Notes under the pieces: model-generated
The model's database searches: none
What the model was told of the DNA's origin: nothing
What the model saw: the letters and a program-made list of their open reading frames with translations, nothing else
Position numbers and translations under genes: made by a program
Assembly (NCBI GenBank): GCA_028710885.1
Contig: JAQTTG010000007.1
Span: 57,509 to 121,508 of the forward strand
Reading direction: 5' to 3'
Length of the DNA stretch: 64,000 bases
Source of the DNA: Sulfuricurvum sp.
GTDB lineage: Bacteria > Campylobacterota > Campylobacteria > Campylobacterales > Sulfurimonadaceae
Part shown: positions 1 through 10,011 of the stretch, piece after piece
How the letters are laid out: each line of letters starts with the position of its first letter
Position numbering within the stretch: position 1 is the stretch's first letter

Positions 1-2
1 GA

Positions 3-164
3 AACCGCCATATTTCGCATGAAAACAGTGCAAATGAGATCTATAGTGTATTTGAGCAAAAGATTGCTCCTAAGCGCTTAAAAGTGGTTGCAGATTACTA
101 TCCTCGAGGAAACGTTCATACGGTAGTAGAAATTGATAGTGAAAAGATGGTGAAAGAAAAATAA
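3..164 (+). CDS. queF: C-terminal fragment of probable QueF-like NADPH-dependent 7-cyano-7-deazaguanine reductase (5' truncated by window)
   Basis: Open frame from window edge to TAA at 162-164: NRHISHENSANEIYSVFEQKIAPKRLKVVADYYPRGNVHTVVEIDSEKMVKEK; resembles QueF C-terminal RNH..HE and PRG motifs. Confidence 0.6.
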   Translation, partial: NRHISHENSANEIYSVFEQKIAPKRLKVVADYYPRGNVHTVVEIDSEKMVKEK

Positions 165-201
165 ATATCTAACCTATAAAGAGGAGAGATCCTCAAAAAG
201 A

Positions 202-2148
202 TTAGAATTTATAGGTGTAAGTGAGATTTGCACTGCGTCCCCAGTGTTGGGGTATCGTGTTGGTTCCATTTGTATAATTGAGATTAGGTGTATAGACATT
301 TTCATCTAAAAGATTATCCAAATACAGAGCAAGCAAAGAGTGATTCGGCTTTCCGAGCCCCCACATTTTAGCAGTATCGATAGATATATTGGCAGTTAGA
401 AGATTGTAAGCGTCTGCTTTAGGGTTTTGAAACAGCGCACCGTTCGTTTCTGTCAAATCGGTTGATTTGCCGATGTAGCTATTAAAAACGCCTATTTCCA
501 TTCCGTGGATTCCGCTGTAGGTACCTCCCATTTTTGCCATGATATTCGGAGCGAATGTGCTGTCTTTTACCCCAGAGTTTGTTTTATTTTTTTGATAGCT
601 TAAATTACCTAAAACACTGAATTCTTCATCTACTTCCATTCGTCCTTCAATCTCTACCCCTTGAAAGCGAACATATCCCTGATTCTCAAACGTTGACCGG
701 GTCGGTGAAGAGAGAGGAATCGGTACCCTGACAATTAAGTTTTCCATCATAGAATCGTACAAAGCGACCGATAAATAGTACTTTTGGGTTTGGTAAATGA
801 GTTGCGCATCGTATGTTGCCACTTTTTCGGGATCCAACGAAGCATTTCCAAGGAGTGTCGGAGCATTGATTTTTGCTTCTTGGAGATTCGGTGAGCGGTA
901 TGCTTCGCTGTAGAGGAGTTTAAGCCACCAATTATCCCCAAATCCCTGAATAAATCCGGCACGGGAAGATAGATTGGTTTGGGTATCTTCGGGTTTGTTT
1001 AATTGAATTCCGGCGATAATTTTTTGTTTCGGAGAAAGCATATAATCGATTTGCGTATAGGCGCTTTTATTATTCATCGTAGAATACGGGAAGCCTGTTG
1101 TAAACTCTGTTTCGTAATTGGATGTATTGGCACCGAAGAGGAGATTAAAATCAGAAGCGACGTTGCCACGTACGATTACTTCTGTCATATCGTAGCGATC
1201 TTTGTAGTGGTTGCGCGCACCCGTTCCGTTGATTTGCCAATCGAATTCGCCCAAATTGACGGTGTAGTTGAGTGATACATCCCATCCGCTTGTAATATCG
1301 TAGAGATATCCGATATCAACATACTTTCTTTTCTTTTTCATCGGAGATGAAGGGAGAGCAAATGTTGAACCGCCGCTGTCGGCGTTGTTATTCATCACCA
1401 TGGCATTAAGGGTGAACCCCTTGTATTTACCGTTAAGCACCAAATTATCGCTGTTTTCACCGGTATCATACGTTCCTACCGCGTTACTTTTGTCATGGAC
1501 TCCCTCAACACTGTCTCCATTGGCACGGATAGCGTTGAGACCAATGTTCAAACTGTAATCAGTCCCTCCGATCAGGGTTGAAAGCTCAAGCTGGCGGCGA
1601 TCAAAGCTTCCTCCACTCACATCTACTCGGGTCTCGTTGATGGATTTCTGGGCATCTTTGGTGATAATATTAATAACACCTGCCATTGCATTCGTACCGT
1701 AAATAACCGATCCCGGCCCCCGTATTACTTCGATATGATCGATTATAGTCAACGGAAAACCGAGATAGATATCGAAGTTGAAGCCACCGTCGGTTCCGTC
1801 ATGGATCGGACGACCGTTGAGAAGCACTACGACCGATCCGTCCTGATGAGCACCGTTCATTGCTCTGATGGAGGTTTTGTTGTGAGGGCGTTGGTGGGAG
1901 CTGAGTACCTGCATACCGACAAGCCGGTCGATGACATCGCGTAAATGCCTGGCTCCGTATTGTTGAATTTCTTGTGAAGTCACAATCGTAATGACTCCAG
2001 ATGCCAGTTGTTGGCTTTCGTCGCGTCGTGAAGTACTGGTAACTTGTATATTAAGGAGGTCTTCGAGAGTAAGAGGGGCTAATTCATTTTGTTCATCAGC
2101 CTTTAGCAATGAGCAAGAAAGCGCTGCAGCTAAAAAAAACTTTTTCAT
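202..2148 (-). CDS. TonB-dependent outer membrane receptor
   Basis: Signal peptide, plug domain (IEVIRGPGSVIYGTNAMAGVINIITKD), C-terminal aromatic YKF. Confidence 0.93.
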   Translation of the reverse strand: MKKFFLAAALSCSLLKADEQNELAPLTLEDLLNIQVTSTSRRDESQQLASGVITIVTSQEIQQYGARHLRDVIDRLVGMQVLSSHQRPHNKTSIRAMNGAHQDGSVVVLLNGRPIHDGTDGGFNFDIYLGFPLTIIDHIEVIRGPGSVIYGTNAMAGVINIITKDAQKSINETRVDVSGGSFDRRQLELSTLIGGTDYSLNIGLNAIRANGDSVEGVHDKSNAVGTYDTGENSDNLVLNGKYKGFTLNAMVMNNNADSGGSTFALPSSPMKKKRKYVDIGYLYDITSGWDVSLNYTVNLGEFDWQINGTGARNHYKDRYDMTEVIVRGNVASDFNLLFGANTSNYETEFTTGFPYSTMNNKSAYTQIDYMLSPKQKIIAGIQLNKPEDTQTNLSSRAGFIQGFGDNWWLKLLYSEAYRSPNLQEAKINAPTLLGNASLDPEKVATYDAQLIYQTQKYYLSVALYDSMMENLIVRVPIPLSSPTRSTFENQGYVRFQGVEIEGRMEVDEEFSVLGNLSYQKNKTNSGVKDSTFAPNIMAKMGGTYSGIHGMEIGVFNSYIGKSTDLTETNGALFQNPKADAYNLLTANISIDTAKMWGLGKPNHSLLALYLDNLLDENVYTPNLNYTNGTNTIPQHWGRSANLTYTYKF

Positions 2149-2226
2149 AACAACCCTTTTTCATAAACTTATCTAATAATAACATTCATCTCTTAAAATT
2201 TATTAGGTGCGTGAAAAATTATTATA

Positions 2227-3771
2227 TTAAGGCAGCGTAAGAGGAAGTAAAGCGGTAAATTTTGTTCCGTTATACGGTTCGGAACTAAGAGTAATCGTTC
2301 CCAGAAGCTTTTGAGTAATAAGATTGTAGACGATGTTAAGCCCCAATCCTGTTCCTCCGGCATTTCGTTTGGTGGTTGTGAAAGGCTCAAACGCGCTCTT
2401 TTTGATTTTTTCATCCATGCCAATACCATTATCGATATAGGTTAAAGTAAGATGATTTTCATCTGTTGTGAAGCGGATGGTGATGGTTGCATTGGATGTG
2501 GATTCGTTAAAAGCATGCAGCAACGAGTTTTGGATAAAATTGCTGATAATCTGCGCATATACACCGGGATACGATTTGATAATAAGATCATGATCTCCTT
2601 CGAGATTGACGGTTACCGGTATTTTTTTAAGTTTGTTATGGAACGTGAGAAGTATCTCTTCAAGGTATTCATACAGTTTGAATTCCTGTTTGTCTTCGAC
2701 ACTTTGATCAACAGAAATACGTTTGAAACTGCGAATGAGATTGGCGGCTTGATTGACACTTTTAAGGAGAAGGTGAGCAGTTTCGTTTAATATCTGGAGT
2801 TTTTGTTCCATAATCGATTTTTTAAGCGTTCCCTCTTGCATCTGGCGGAGGAGTTGCAGTGTTTCTCTTTCAATAATAGATCCTCCGGTAATAGCATTGC
2901 CTAGAGGGGTGTTTACTTCATGGGCAACACCGCTGACAAGATTTCCAAGCGCCGCCATTTTTTCGGATTCAACCAGCTGAAGTTGGGTTTTTTTCAATGT
3001 TTCAAGCGAGTCTTGAAGTTCCTGAGTTCGTGATTCTACACGTGATTCCAAATGGGTTGTCAATGATTCGGTATCGCTTAAGAGGTGGTTGAATGCATCA
3101 TAGAGATAAGCAATTTCATCGTCTTTATCATGGCTAACACGAATTGAATAGTTGCTTTTTTCAGCAATTTCCTGAGCTGCTTCGGTAAGTGTAAGAATCG
3201 GCTGTAGAATTTTTTTGCTTAACATACGTGAAATCATATAAACAAAAAGGAGCAAACCAAAGGAAAACAGAGTAACCATTTTCAGCAGTTCTTTAACGAA
3301 AGAGGTAATGCTATCCGTTTTTTTCTCGATATAGAGGTAGCCTAAAAGCTGATTGTTTTGTTTAATTTCGAGGGTTGTTTTTACCCTTCCCGTTTCCCAT
3401 GGTAACCAACCGGAATTTTCAAAACGTGTTCCTAGTGGGAAGATGGTGTTGGGAACAGGTTGCCGGTTTGGATTAAAAGTGACTATAGAACTTTTATCTG
3501 AATTATAAACAATAGCTAAAATAACATTAGGATTTTCGTGGAGCCTGCGCATGTTGGTATTGATTCCCTGCACGTCAAAAAAGGCCAAAGGAGCCGTTAC
3601 AAAATCGACGACCAGATCAGCTTGCAGTTGGCTTTCATGAAGATACGCCTGTTTTTCATGATTGATACTGTACCACGCTTGGAAGAGCGTAACAAAAATG
3701 ATGATAACAAGGCTTGTTGTGACCAGTGAGAGAACCATTTGTGAGGTAATGGAGTGTTTATTTATCCTCAT
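2227..3771 (-). CDS. Sensor histidine kinase with CHASE8-like periplasmic domain, HAMP, HisKA, HATPase
   Basis: Two TM segments, H-box GVAHEVNTPLGN, N/G boxes DNGIGM and GGTGLGL. Confidence 0.9.
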   Translation of the reverse strand: MRINKHSITSQMVLSLVTTSLVIIIFVTLFQAWYSINHEKQAYLHESQLQADLVVDFVTAPLAFFDVQGINTNMRRLHENPNVILAIVYNSDKSSIVTFNPNRQPVPNTIFPLGTRFENSGWLPWETGRVKTTLEIKQNNQLLGYLYIEKKTDSITSFVKELLKMVTLFSFGLLLFVYMISRMLSKKILQPILTLTEAAQEIAEKSNYSIRVSHDKDDEIAYLYDAFNHLLSDTESLTTHLESRVESRTQELQDSLETLKKTQLQLVESEKMAALGNLVSGVAHEVNTPLGNAITGGSIIERETLQLLRQMQEGTLKKSIMEQKLQILNETAHLLLKSVNQAANLIRSFKRISVDQSVEDKQEFKLYEYLEEILLTFHNKLKKIPVTVNLEGDHDLIIKSYPGVYAQIISNFIQNSLLHAFNESTSNATITIRFTTDENHLTLTYIDNGIGMDEKIKKSAFEPFTTTKRNAGGTGLGLNIVYNLITQKLLGTITLSSEPYNGTKFTALLPLTLP

Positions 3772-4304
3772 TTCATCCCCCCTGTCGGATCTATAACAGT
3801 AGCAAAATTGAGAAGTTTGTAGCTGACATTCAAATTGGCGTTTTCAAGATTGCGTTGATTGATAACAAACCGAAAGGTATTGTTTTGCAGATAAAATCCG
3901 ATCATTGCACCGCGCTTTGCATCATCATTGTCGTCGCTAATTATCAAAACATTATTTTTTCGCAATGTAGTAAGCTGTGCTTCATTTTGTTGAGGTTTAG
4001 AACCTCGGAAATAGACGATGTGACATTTTTGCATCTCATCGGAAGAGTCTCCGGCATGGAGAGTAATAACTTTGAGAGGGTGGTTGTTAAAGGGGCGGGT
4101 TGAGTAGCTTTTTTGAAGAGTTTGGGCAAAAATGTCGTCATCGTAGACGCAAATATTGTAGATATCAATCGGTTTTGGCCACCGAATAAACATCGTAAAT
4201 CGTTCTAAATAGGCGACTTTAATGCTCTCTTCCGAAACGGCAAACAGCGAAACGGTGCAAAAAAGGTAAAAAATAGCTATGGAAAAATTTTTTATGGATT
4301 TCAT
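3768..4304 (-). CDS. YfiR family (DUF4154) periplasmic protein
   Basis: Signal peptide; VKAAYLERFTMFIRWP-like start and IGFYLQNNTFRFVINQRNLENANLNVSYKLLNFA typical of YfiR. Confidence 0.85.
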   Translation of the reverse strand: MKSIKNFSIAIFYLFCTVSLFAVSEESIKVAYLERFTMFIRWPKPIDIYNICVYDDDIFAQTLQKSYSTRPFNNHPLKVITLHAGDSSDEMQKCHIVYFRGSKPQQNEAQLTTLRKNNVLIISDDNDDAKRGAMIGFYLQNNTFRFVINQRNLENANLNVSYKLLNFATVIDPTGGMK

Positions 4305-6004
4305 TGAACCAAATCAGGTTTGGGTTCGCCTAAAAAGTACCCTTGGGCATAATCGATCCCCATTGATTTGACAATTTCGTACACTTCGGCACTGTGCACG
4401 AATTCGGCTACGGTTTTTACCCCTATTTTATGGGTAAAAAAGAGGATAGACTCTGTTATTGTTTGAGACTTTTTATTGATATCAATATCTTTGATATAGA
4501 TGCCGTCAATTTTTACAATATCGAGATCTAAGTCGCCAATTTGAGCGAAATTCGAACATTGAACGCCGAAATCGTCTAAACAAAGATGGTATCCTAATGC
4601 AGTAAGTTCGGTTAGATGCTTTTCGGCTATAGGATTTGTTAAGATACTGCTCTCTTCAAGAATTTCAAAATATATCCGGTCGGTATCAATTCCATAACGG
4701 ATACGAGTTTCTTCGATAAATTGGATAAAACTGGATTCGATTAAATCCTGATCGGTAATATTGACTGAAAAATGAAGCGAGTTCGTACTGAATCGTGCAC
4801 AGGTTTGCTCAAAAACCCGTTGCGTTATTTGATACAGCAATCCGGCATATCTGGCAGTAGATAAAAAGTGATACGGTGTATAAATGATTCCATCGTGTTC
4901 AAGACGGACAAGGGCTTCGTATTTGGATATTTCACCATTTTTACAATCAATAATAGGCTGAAAATAGGCGATTATCTTATTATTATCGAGAGCATCTTTG
5001 AGCCATTTGGTCCATTTTGTATTTTCTTTGATTTGCTGAATGACCGCCAGACTGTCGGAATAGACCTGTATCCGATTTCGGCTCATTTTACGCGCTTCGC
5101 GTAATGCAATTTCGGCTTTTTGGATCATATTACCTATATCACGTTCTACAACCCCCATGGTAACATTGATTCGATGCTCTATTTCGTTTATGAGAAAGGA
5201 GTGGCTGGTGATCGTATTTTGGATACGGAAAACCTCATTTTGAATATTTTGAAGCACTTTATTGCATGCTAATACAGCGAAAATGTCGGCTTCCAGACGA
5301 TAAACGGTACACATTGGGCAGGAAGAGTCCCGTAATATATTGCCAAACTGTAGCAACATCTGATCCCCCACCTCAAACCCATACACGTCGTTAATCATGC
5401 TGAAGGCATCGATATTCAATAAAATCAATGACATTGGCTCATCGGTATCGAGATCGTAGTTGAGTTTGACCCTATTTCCAAGGCCGGTCAGACTGTCGGT
5501 TATGAGGGCTTGATAGATCTCATTTTTTTTATTGAGAAGTTCGATAATTTGTTTGTATTGGGAAAGGGTGCTTCGGATCGTGGTATAGAGTCTATCGGTT
5601 GTTAACTCTGTTTTTTCTTTGTAGTCATTGATGTCGTAATGGTCAATAACATACCGCTCCGGTGCTACTCCGGGCTGTCCGGTTCGGATGATGATTCTAA
5701 CGGACTGATTATTGAAATGGTAACGGATGGTTTCGACAAGATCCAAACCGGCTGTTTCGCTCTCCATGACGACATCAAGCAGAATAATTGCGATATTGTC
5801 ATTCTTTTTTAAAATTTCAGTTGCTTCTGCGGCACTGTATGCGGAAAGAAAACGAAGGGGTCTGCGATCATACGTAAAATCATGAAGAGCTAGCTTGGTA
5901 AAGGAGTGTACTTCGGTGTCATCATCGACGATCATCACGATCCATGGGGCTTCAGATAATGTTTCTTCTTCTTCAGGAGCGAATAAAAGTTCATCATCCT
6001 GCAT
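4301..6004 (-). CDS. Response regulator with degenerate GGDEF and intact-looking EAL domain
   Basis: REC Asp (ILLDVVM); RLEADIFAVL in place of GGDEF; YEALVR, LDDFG, VKIDG, QGYFLG EAL motifs. Confidence 0.9.
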   Translation of the reverse strand: MQDDELLFAPEEEETLSEAPWIVMIVDDDTEVHSFTKLALHDFTYDRRPLRFLSAYSAAEATEILKKNDNIAIILLDVVMESETAGLDLVETIRYHFNNQSVRIIIRTGQPGVAPERYVIDHYDINDYKEKTELTTDRLYTTIRSTLSQYKQIIELLNKKNEIYQALITDSLTGLGNRVKLNYDLDTDEPMSLILLNIDAFSMINDVYGFEVGDQMLLQFGNILRDSSCPMCTVYRLEADIFAVLACNKVLQNIQNEVFRIQNTITSHSFLINEIEHRINVTMGVVERDIGNMIQKAEIALREARKMSRNRIQVYSDSLAVIQQIKENTKWTKWLKDALDNNKIIAYFQPIIDCKNGEISKYEALVRLEHDGIIYTPYHFLSTARYAGLLYQITQRVFEQTCARFSTNSLHFSVNITDQDLIESSFIQFIEETRIRYGIDTDRIYFEILEESSILTNPIAEKHLTELTALGYHLCLDDFGVQCSNFAQIGDLDLDIVKIDGIYIKDIDINKKSQTITESILFFTHKIGVKTVAEFVHSAEVYEIVKSMGIDYAQGYFLGEPKPDLVQ

Positions 6005-6101
6005 TTTAATTCCTCTTTCTTTGGATTAACGTTTCCTATAATAACATAAGTATTGTATATATTTTCAAAGATTGAGGGAATTTAAATGTACTACTCGGGT
6101 A

Positions 6102-6887
6102 TCAACCGAATTTACCGGTGATGTATTCTTGGGTAAGTTTTTCTTTTGGGGTTACGAATAACTCTTCTGTATGTCCTAGTTCTATCAATTCACCCAAATA
6201 CATAAATCCTGTGTAATCACTGACACGGGCTGCTTGCTGCATATTGTGGGTAACGATAATAATACTGACGCGCTCTTTGAGCTCGATGACGAGTTTTTCA
6301 ATTCCCTGTGTCGAGATTGGGTCAAGTGCTGATGTCGGTTCATCAAACAAAAGAACTTCCGGTTCTACTGCGATGGCACGAGCGATACATAAACGTTGTT
6401 GTTGACCTCCTGAGAGGCCATTTGCATCATGTTTTAGACGGTCGCTTACCTCTTTCCAGATAGCTGCATCTTTGAGTGCTTTTTCAACACGGTCATTTAA
6501 TTCTGTTTTATTTTTAATTCCTTGAAGACGCATACCATACGCTACATTATCAAAAATAGACATAGGAAATGCGGTCGGTTTTTGAAAAATCATTCCGATT
6601 TTTGTGCGAAGGTGAATTAAATCTTCTTTTGCCCCGAGGATATTACGCCCTTCAAATTCGATTTCACCTGCATAGGTATTTCCAGGATAAAGATCATGCA
6701 TACGGTTAAATGATCGTAATAGAGTTGTCTTACCGCATCCTGATGGTCCAATGAGTGCTGTAATAGAGTGTTTTGCAATCGGCATAGTCACTTTTTTCAA
6801 ACTTGGTGCAGCGGCACCTTTGTAGGTAAACTCAAAATCACGTACATGAAGTGCACATTCGTCTTTGATATCGATAATACTTGCCAT
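6102..6887 (-). CDS. pstB: Phosphate ABC transporter ATP-binding protein PstB
   Basis: Walker [18 protein letters not shown], gene context with pstA/pstC. Confidence 0.97.
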   Translation of the reverse strand: MASIIDIKDECALHVRDFEFTYKGAAAPSLKKVTMPIAKHSITALIGPSGCGKTTLLRSFNRMHDLYPGNTYAGEIEFEGRNILGAKEDLIHLRTKIGMIFQKPTAFPMSIFDNVAYGMRLQGIKNKTELNDRVEKALKDAAIWKEVSDRLKHDANGLSGGQQQRLCIARAIAVEPEVLLFDEPTSALDPISTQGIEKLVIELKERVSIIIVTHNMQQAARVSDYTGFMYLGELIELGHTEELFVTPKEKLTQEYITGKFG

Positions 6888-6889
6888 AG

Positions 6890-7732
6890 TTATTTCCTTT
6901 TACCGGCGAATAAAATAAGTCGTCCCACAATATTGAGACCCAGAATAAACATTGAGAGGATAAAGGCAGCTGCCCATCCGAGTTGTTGCCAATCTTGATA
7001 AGGGCTGATAGCATAATTAAACATGGTTACGGTCAATGATGGCATTGCATCATTGAGATCGGTGGTGAAAAAGTTATCGTTAAATGAGGTAAAGAGCAGG
7101 GGTGCTGTCTCTCCTCCAACACGGGCAATTCCGAGCAGTACCCCTGTCAAAATCCCCGCTTTGGCGCCTCGGTAAACAACATCCATGATCACTTTGTATT
7201 TTGGTGCGCCTAGAGCAAATGCCGCTTCACGCAATGTCCCCGGAACTAAGTTTAGCATATCATCGGTTGTTCGTAAAATAATTGGGATCATAATAATAGC
7301 CAAAGCAATCGCTCCAGCCCAGGCACTGAAATGTCCCATAGGCATAACGACTACGGCATACACAAACGCACCGATAACGATTGAGGGAGCCGACATCATA
7401 ATATCGCTAATATCACGGATGAAATGGGCGAGTTTGGAGTTTTTGCCGTATTCACTTAAGTAAGTTCCGGCGAGAATCCCTAGTGGTACTCCGATGAGTG
7501 TCGCTAATCCGACGAGAATCGCTTGACCTACCAGCGCATGTTTTAAGCCACTCTCTGGGTATCCAGGGGGTGAACCTTCATAGATAAAAATATTCCAGTT
7601 GAAAGCACCAACGCCTTTCATGACCAGAACTGTCAAAATCCAGAATAAAAATGCAATAGCAATAACAGCGCTCAGGGTAGAGAGAGCTAGGATGATTTTG
7701 TTGACTAAAACCCGTTTTTGAACCGCAGTCAT
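6890..7732 (-). CDS. pstA: Phosphate ABC transporter permease PstA
   Basis: Multi-TM permease with PstA sequence features, context. Confidence 0.95.
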   Translation of the reverse strand: MTAVQKRVLVNKIILALSTLSAVIAIAFLFWILTVLVMKGVGAFNWNIFIYEGSPPGYPESGLKHALVGQAILVGLATLIGVPLGILAGTYLSEYGKNSKLAHFIRDISDIMMSAPSIVIGAFVYAVVVMPMGHFSAWAGAIALAIIMIPIILRTTDDMLNLVPGTLREAAFALGAPKYKVIMDVVYRGAKAGILTGVLLGIARVGGETAPLLFTSFNDNFFTTDLNDAMPSLTVTMFNYAISPYQDWQQLGWAAAFILSMFILGLNIVGRLILFAGKRK

Positions 7733-8580
7733 ACACCTCTCCTTTCTTTACGTAAAAAGTAAAATTTGGCAATGGCAATGACAACAAAGCTCATGACCAA
7801 GAGCGTTAATGCCAACTCGAATAAGCTGGAGAAGTAGAGAGAGCTGTCAGCTTCGGCAAATTCGTTTGCCAAAGTAACTGGAATAGATGTCGCGGGATCG
7901 GTGATATGTTGCGGAGTATGATGAACATTTCCCATTACAAATGTAACTGCCATTGTTTCACCGATTGCTCGACCCAGTGCTAGGATAATTGAACCGATAA
8001 TTCCGGCACGAGCATAAGGGATGATTACATCTTTGATAACATCCCACTGCGTACCGCCAAGAGCATACGCTGATTCTTTGAGAATATCGGGAGTCGTATT
8101 CATAGCATCGCGGGTTACTGCTGCCATAAACGGCAAAATCATAATGGAGAGGACAATTCCGGCACTGAGCAAGCCAATTCCCATTCCTCCGAAGATGTCA
8201 CGAATGATAGGGACAAAGTAAAAAAGTCCCCACATACCATAGATGACCGAAGGAATTGCAGCGAGAAGCTCAACACTCACTCCAAAAAATCCTTTGATCT
8301 TATCATGCGCAATTTCACTAAGGAAGATGGCAACACCGATAGCGATAGGGATTGCAAACAACATGGCTAGAAAGGTTGATGCTACTGAACCAAAAATCGC
8401 TGAGTAGGCTCCAAATTTTTCGAGATTTGGTGCCCATTCATCTTGGGTGATGAAATCAAACCCGAAGGCATGGATAGCTTCTAGCGACTGATTGTAGAGC
8501 TCTACAAATATCCATGCGACAATCACGAGGATTAGCAGAGCGCTAAAACGGGTAAGATTGGAAAAGATTTTATCGATCAT
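7729..8580 (-). CDS. pstC: Phosphate ABC transporter permease PstC (ATG start at 8580 preferred over TTG at 8610)
   Basis: PstC permease sequence; the upstream TTG start lies against the Pho box and -10 region. Confidence 0.93.
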   Translation of the reverse strand: MIDKIFSNLTRFSALLILVIVAWIFVELYNQSLEAIHAFGFDFITQDEWAPNLEKFGAYSAIFGSVASTFLAMLFAIPIAIGVAIFLSEIAHDKIKGFFGVSVELLAAIPSVIYGMWGLFYFVPIIRDIFGGMGIGLLSAGIVLSIMILPFMAAVTRDAMNTTPDILKESAYALGGTQWDVIKDVIIPYARAGIIGSIILALGRAIGETMAVTFVMGNVHHTPQHITDPATSIPVTLANEFAEADSSLYFSSLFELALTLLVMSFVVIAIAKFYFLRKERRGV

Positions 8581-8596
8581 ACACGGCCTTGACAAA

Positions 8597-8632
8597 ATAT
8601 TAGTGAGCAATTGTATTACACGATGATTACAA
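8597..8632 (-). promoter_or_regulatory. Pho box plus -10 upstream of pstC
   Basis: Minus strand TTGTAAT-CATC-GTGTAAT (8632-8615) followed by TAATAT (8602-8597). Confidence 0.7.
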
Positions 8633-8637
8633 CACTG

Positions 8638-10011
8638 TTACGAGTGCTCCAAAAGCCATCGTAGAGCCTCTTCGCGAGTTGAAAAAACTTGATCTAATTG
8701 AGCGCTGTATGCTTCATCTAAAAGTACTTTGAATCTAGGTGAAGGCTCCTGTCCTAAAGCAATTAAATCTCGCCCCATTAATAGCGGATCAGGAGGATTA
8801 TGTAGAACTCCTAGCGCATCAGCACGGCTAAAGAGCCATTTTCCGGCTTCAAATTCTTCGTGGTTTTCGTTAATAAATATACGTCCATAGAAATCTGCTT
8901 TTGCTATTAGGAGGAGATCGGAGATAATAACATGTGTGCTGAGGCGGAGTATATCGCTCTCTTTTGCATGATTTCGATAAAACTTTCTGGGCCATCCGTG
9001 GTAGTGTATTAGTGGTAAAACCGATTCAATCAGGGCTTTATCTTCGGTTATGCGAAAAAGCCAATTACGAGCGATTTCGACTCCGGCTTCTGCATGTTTC
9101 GGCGCATTGTATAAATTGTTTTCCATTACAGTGGTGAAGGGCTTTCCAATATCATGCAATAGAGCCGCTAGCATTAAAATGGTATCGTGCTTTGGCTCGC
9201 CGCTGCGGAGGGATGCCATCGTATCAACGCACATCAGGGTATGGTTCCAAACGGATCCTTCAGGATGAGAGAGAGGATCTTGAGGGGTTTTTGAGAGTTG
9301 ATCGAGAGGAGAGAAAAAACGGAGTATTCCCATTTGTTCAAGCAATTTTAATCCAATAGAGGGTTTTTCGCTTTGAAGGAGAAGTTTTTTAATTTCTTCA
9401 AAAATACGCTCTTTCGGTAGCTCATCCAAGGCACCTTGTTGAACCATTTTTTGACAGAGTGCGAGTAAGCATTCATCACAGGTAAGATCAAAACGGGCAG
9501 CAAATTGTACGGCGCGTAATACCCTGAGCGGGTCATCGACGAAGGTTTCCGGATCAACACATCTGAGTATTTTTTGTTGCAAGTCATGGACACCGTTATA
9601 GGGGTCCAAAAAGGTATTGGTGATTGGGTCAAAACCAATCGCATTAATCGTAAAATCGCGTCGATGTGCGGCTGTAGCAAAGTCAAGTTCACTAAACCAA
9701 GTGATTTCAAATCCTTTGTGCCCAAGATCATGTTTGGATTCACAGCGAGGTGGTGAAAAGTCGATGGAATATCCCGCATAAGAGAGTTTAAAGACTCCAA
9801 AGCTTTTTCCTACGGAATTTACTTTTCCAAACGGTTTTAGTGCAGTTTCCAGTGCATCTAGGGATGTGACACCATAAAGTTCAATATCCAAATCAAGGGT
9901 CTGATGACCGGTAAAGGAATCACGTACAAATCCTCCTACCAAAATGGGTTTTATCTTCAAGCGAGAGAGATGGTTGATAAGTTTTAGTAGCGGTGGAGGA
10001 AGGGGAATCAT
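8638..10011 (-). CDS. cca: CCA tRNA nucleotidyltransferase with HD domain
   Basis: LVGGFVRD, DLDIELYG, RRDFTINAIGFDP, HDIGKP HD motif. Confidence 0.93.
   Translation of the reverse strand: MIPLPPPLLKLINHLSRLKIKPILVGGFVRDSFTGHQTLDLDIELYGVTSLDALETALKPFGKVNSVGKSFGVFKLSYAGYSIDFSPPRCESKHDLGHKGFEITWFSELDFATAAHRRDFTINAIGFDPITNTFLDPYNGVHDLQQKILRCVDPETFVDDPLRVLRAVQFAARFDLTCDECLLALCQKMVQQGALDELPKERIFEEIKKLLLQSEKPSIGLKLLEQMGILRFFSPLDQLSKTPQDPLSHPEGSVWNHTLMCVDTMASLRSGEPKHDTILMLAALLHDIGKPFTTVMENNLYNAPKHAEAGVEIARNWLFRITEDKALIESVLPLIHYHGWPRKFYRNHAKESDILRLSTHVIISDLLLIAKADFYGRIFINENHEEFEAGKWLFSRADALGVLHNPPDPLLMGRDLIALGQEPSPRFKVLLDEAYSAQLDQVFSTREEALRWLLEHS

Noticed and set aside
8581-8610. TTG-started extension of pstC
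   Set aside because: Region holds the promoter; ATG at 8580 fits better
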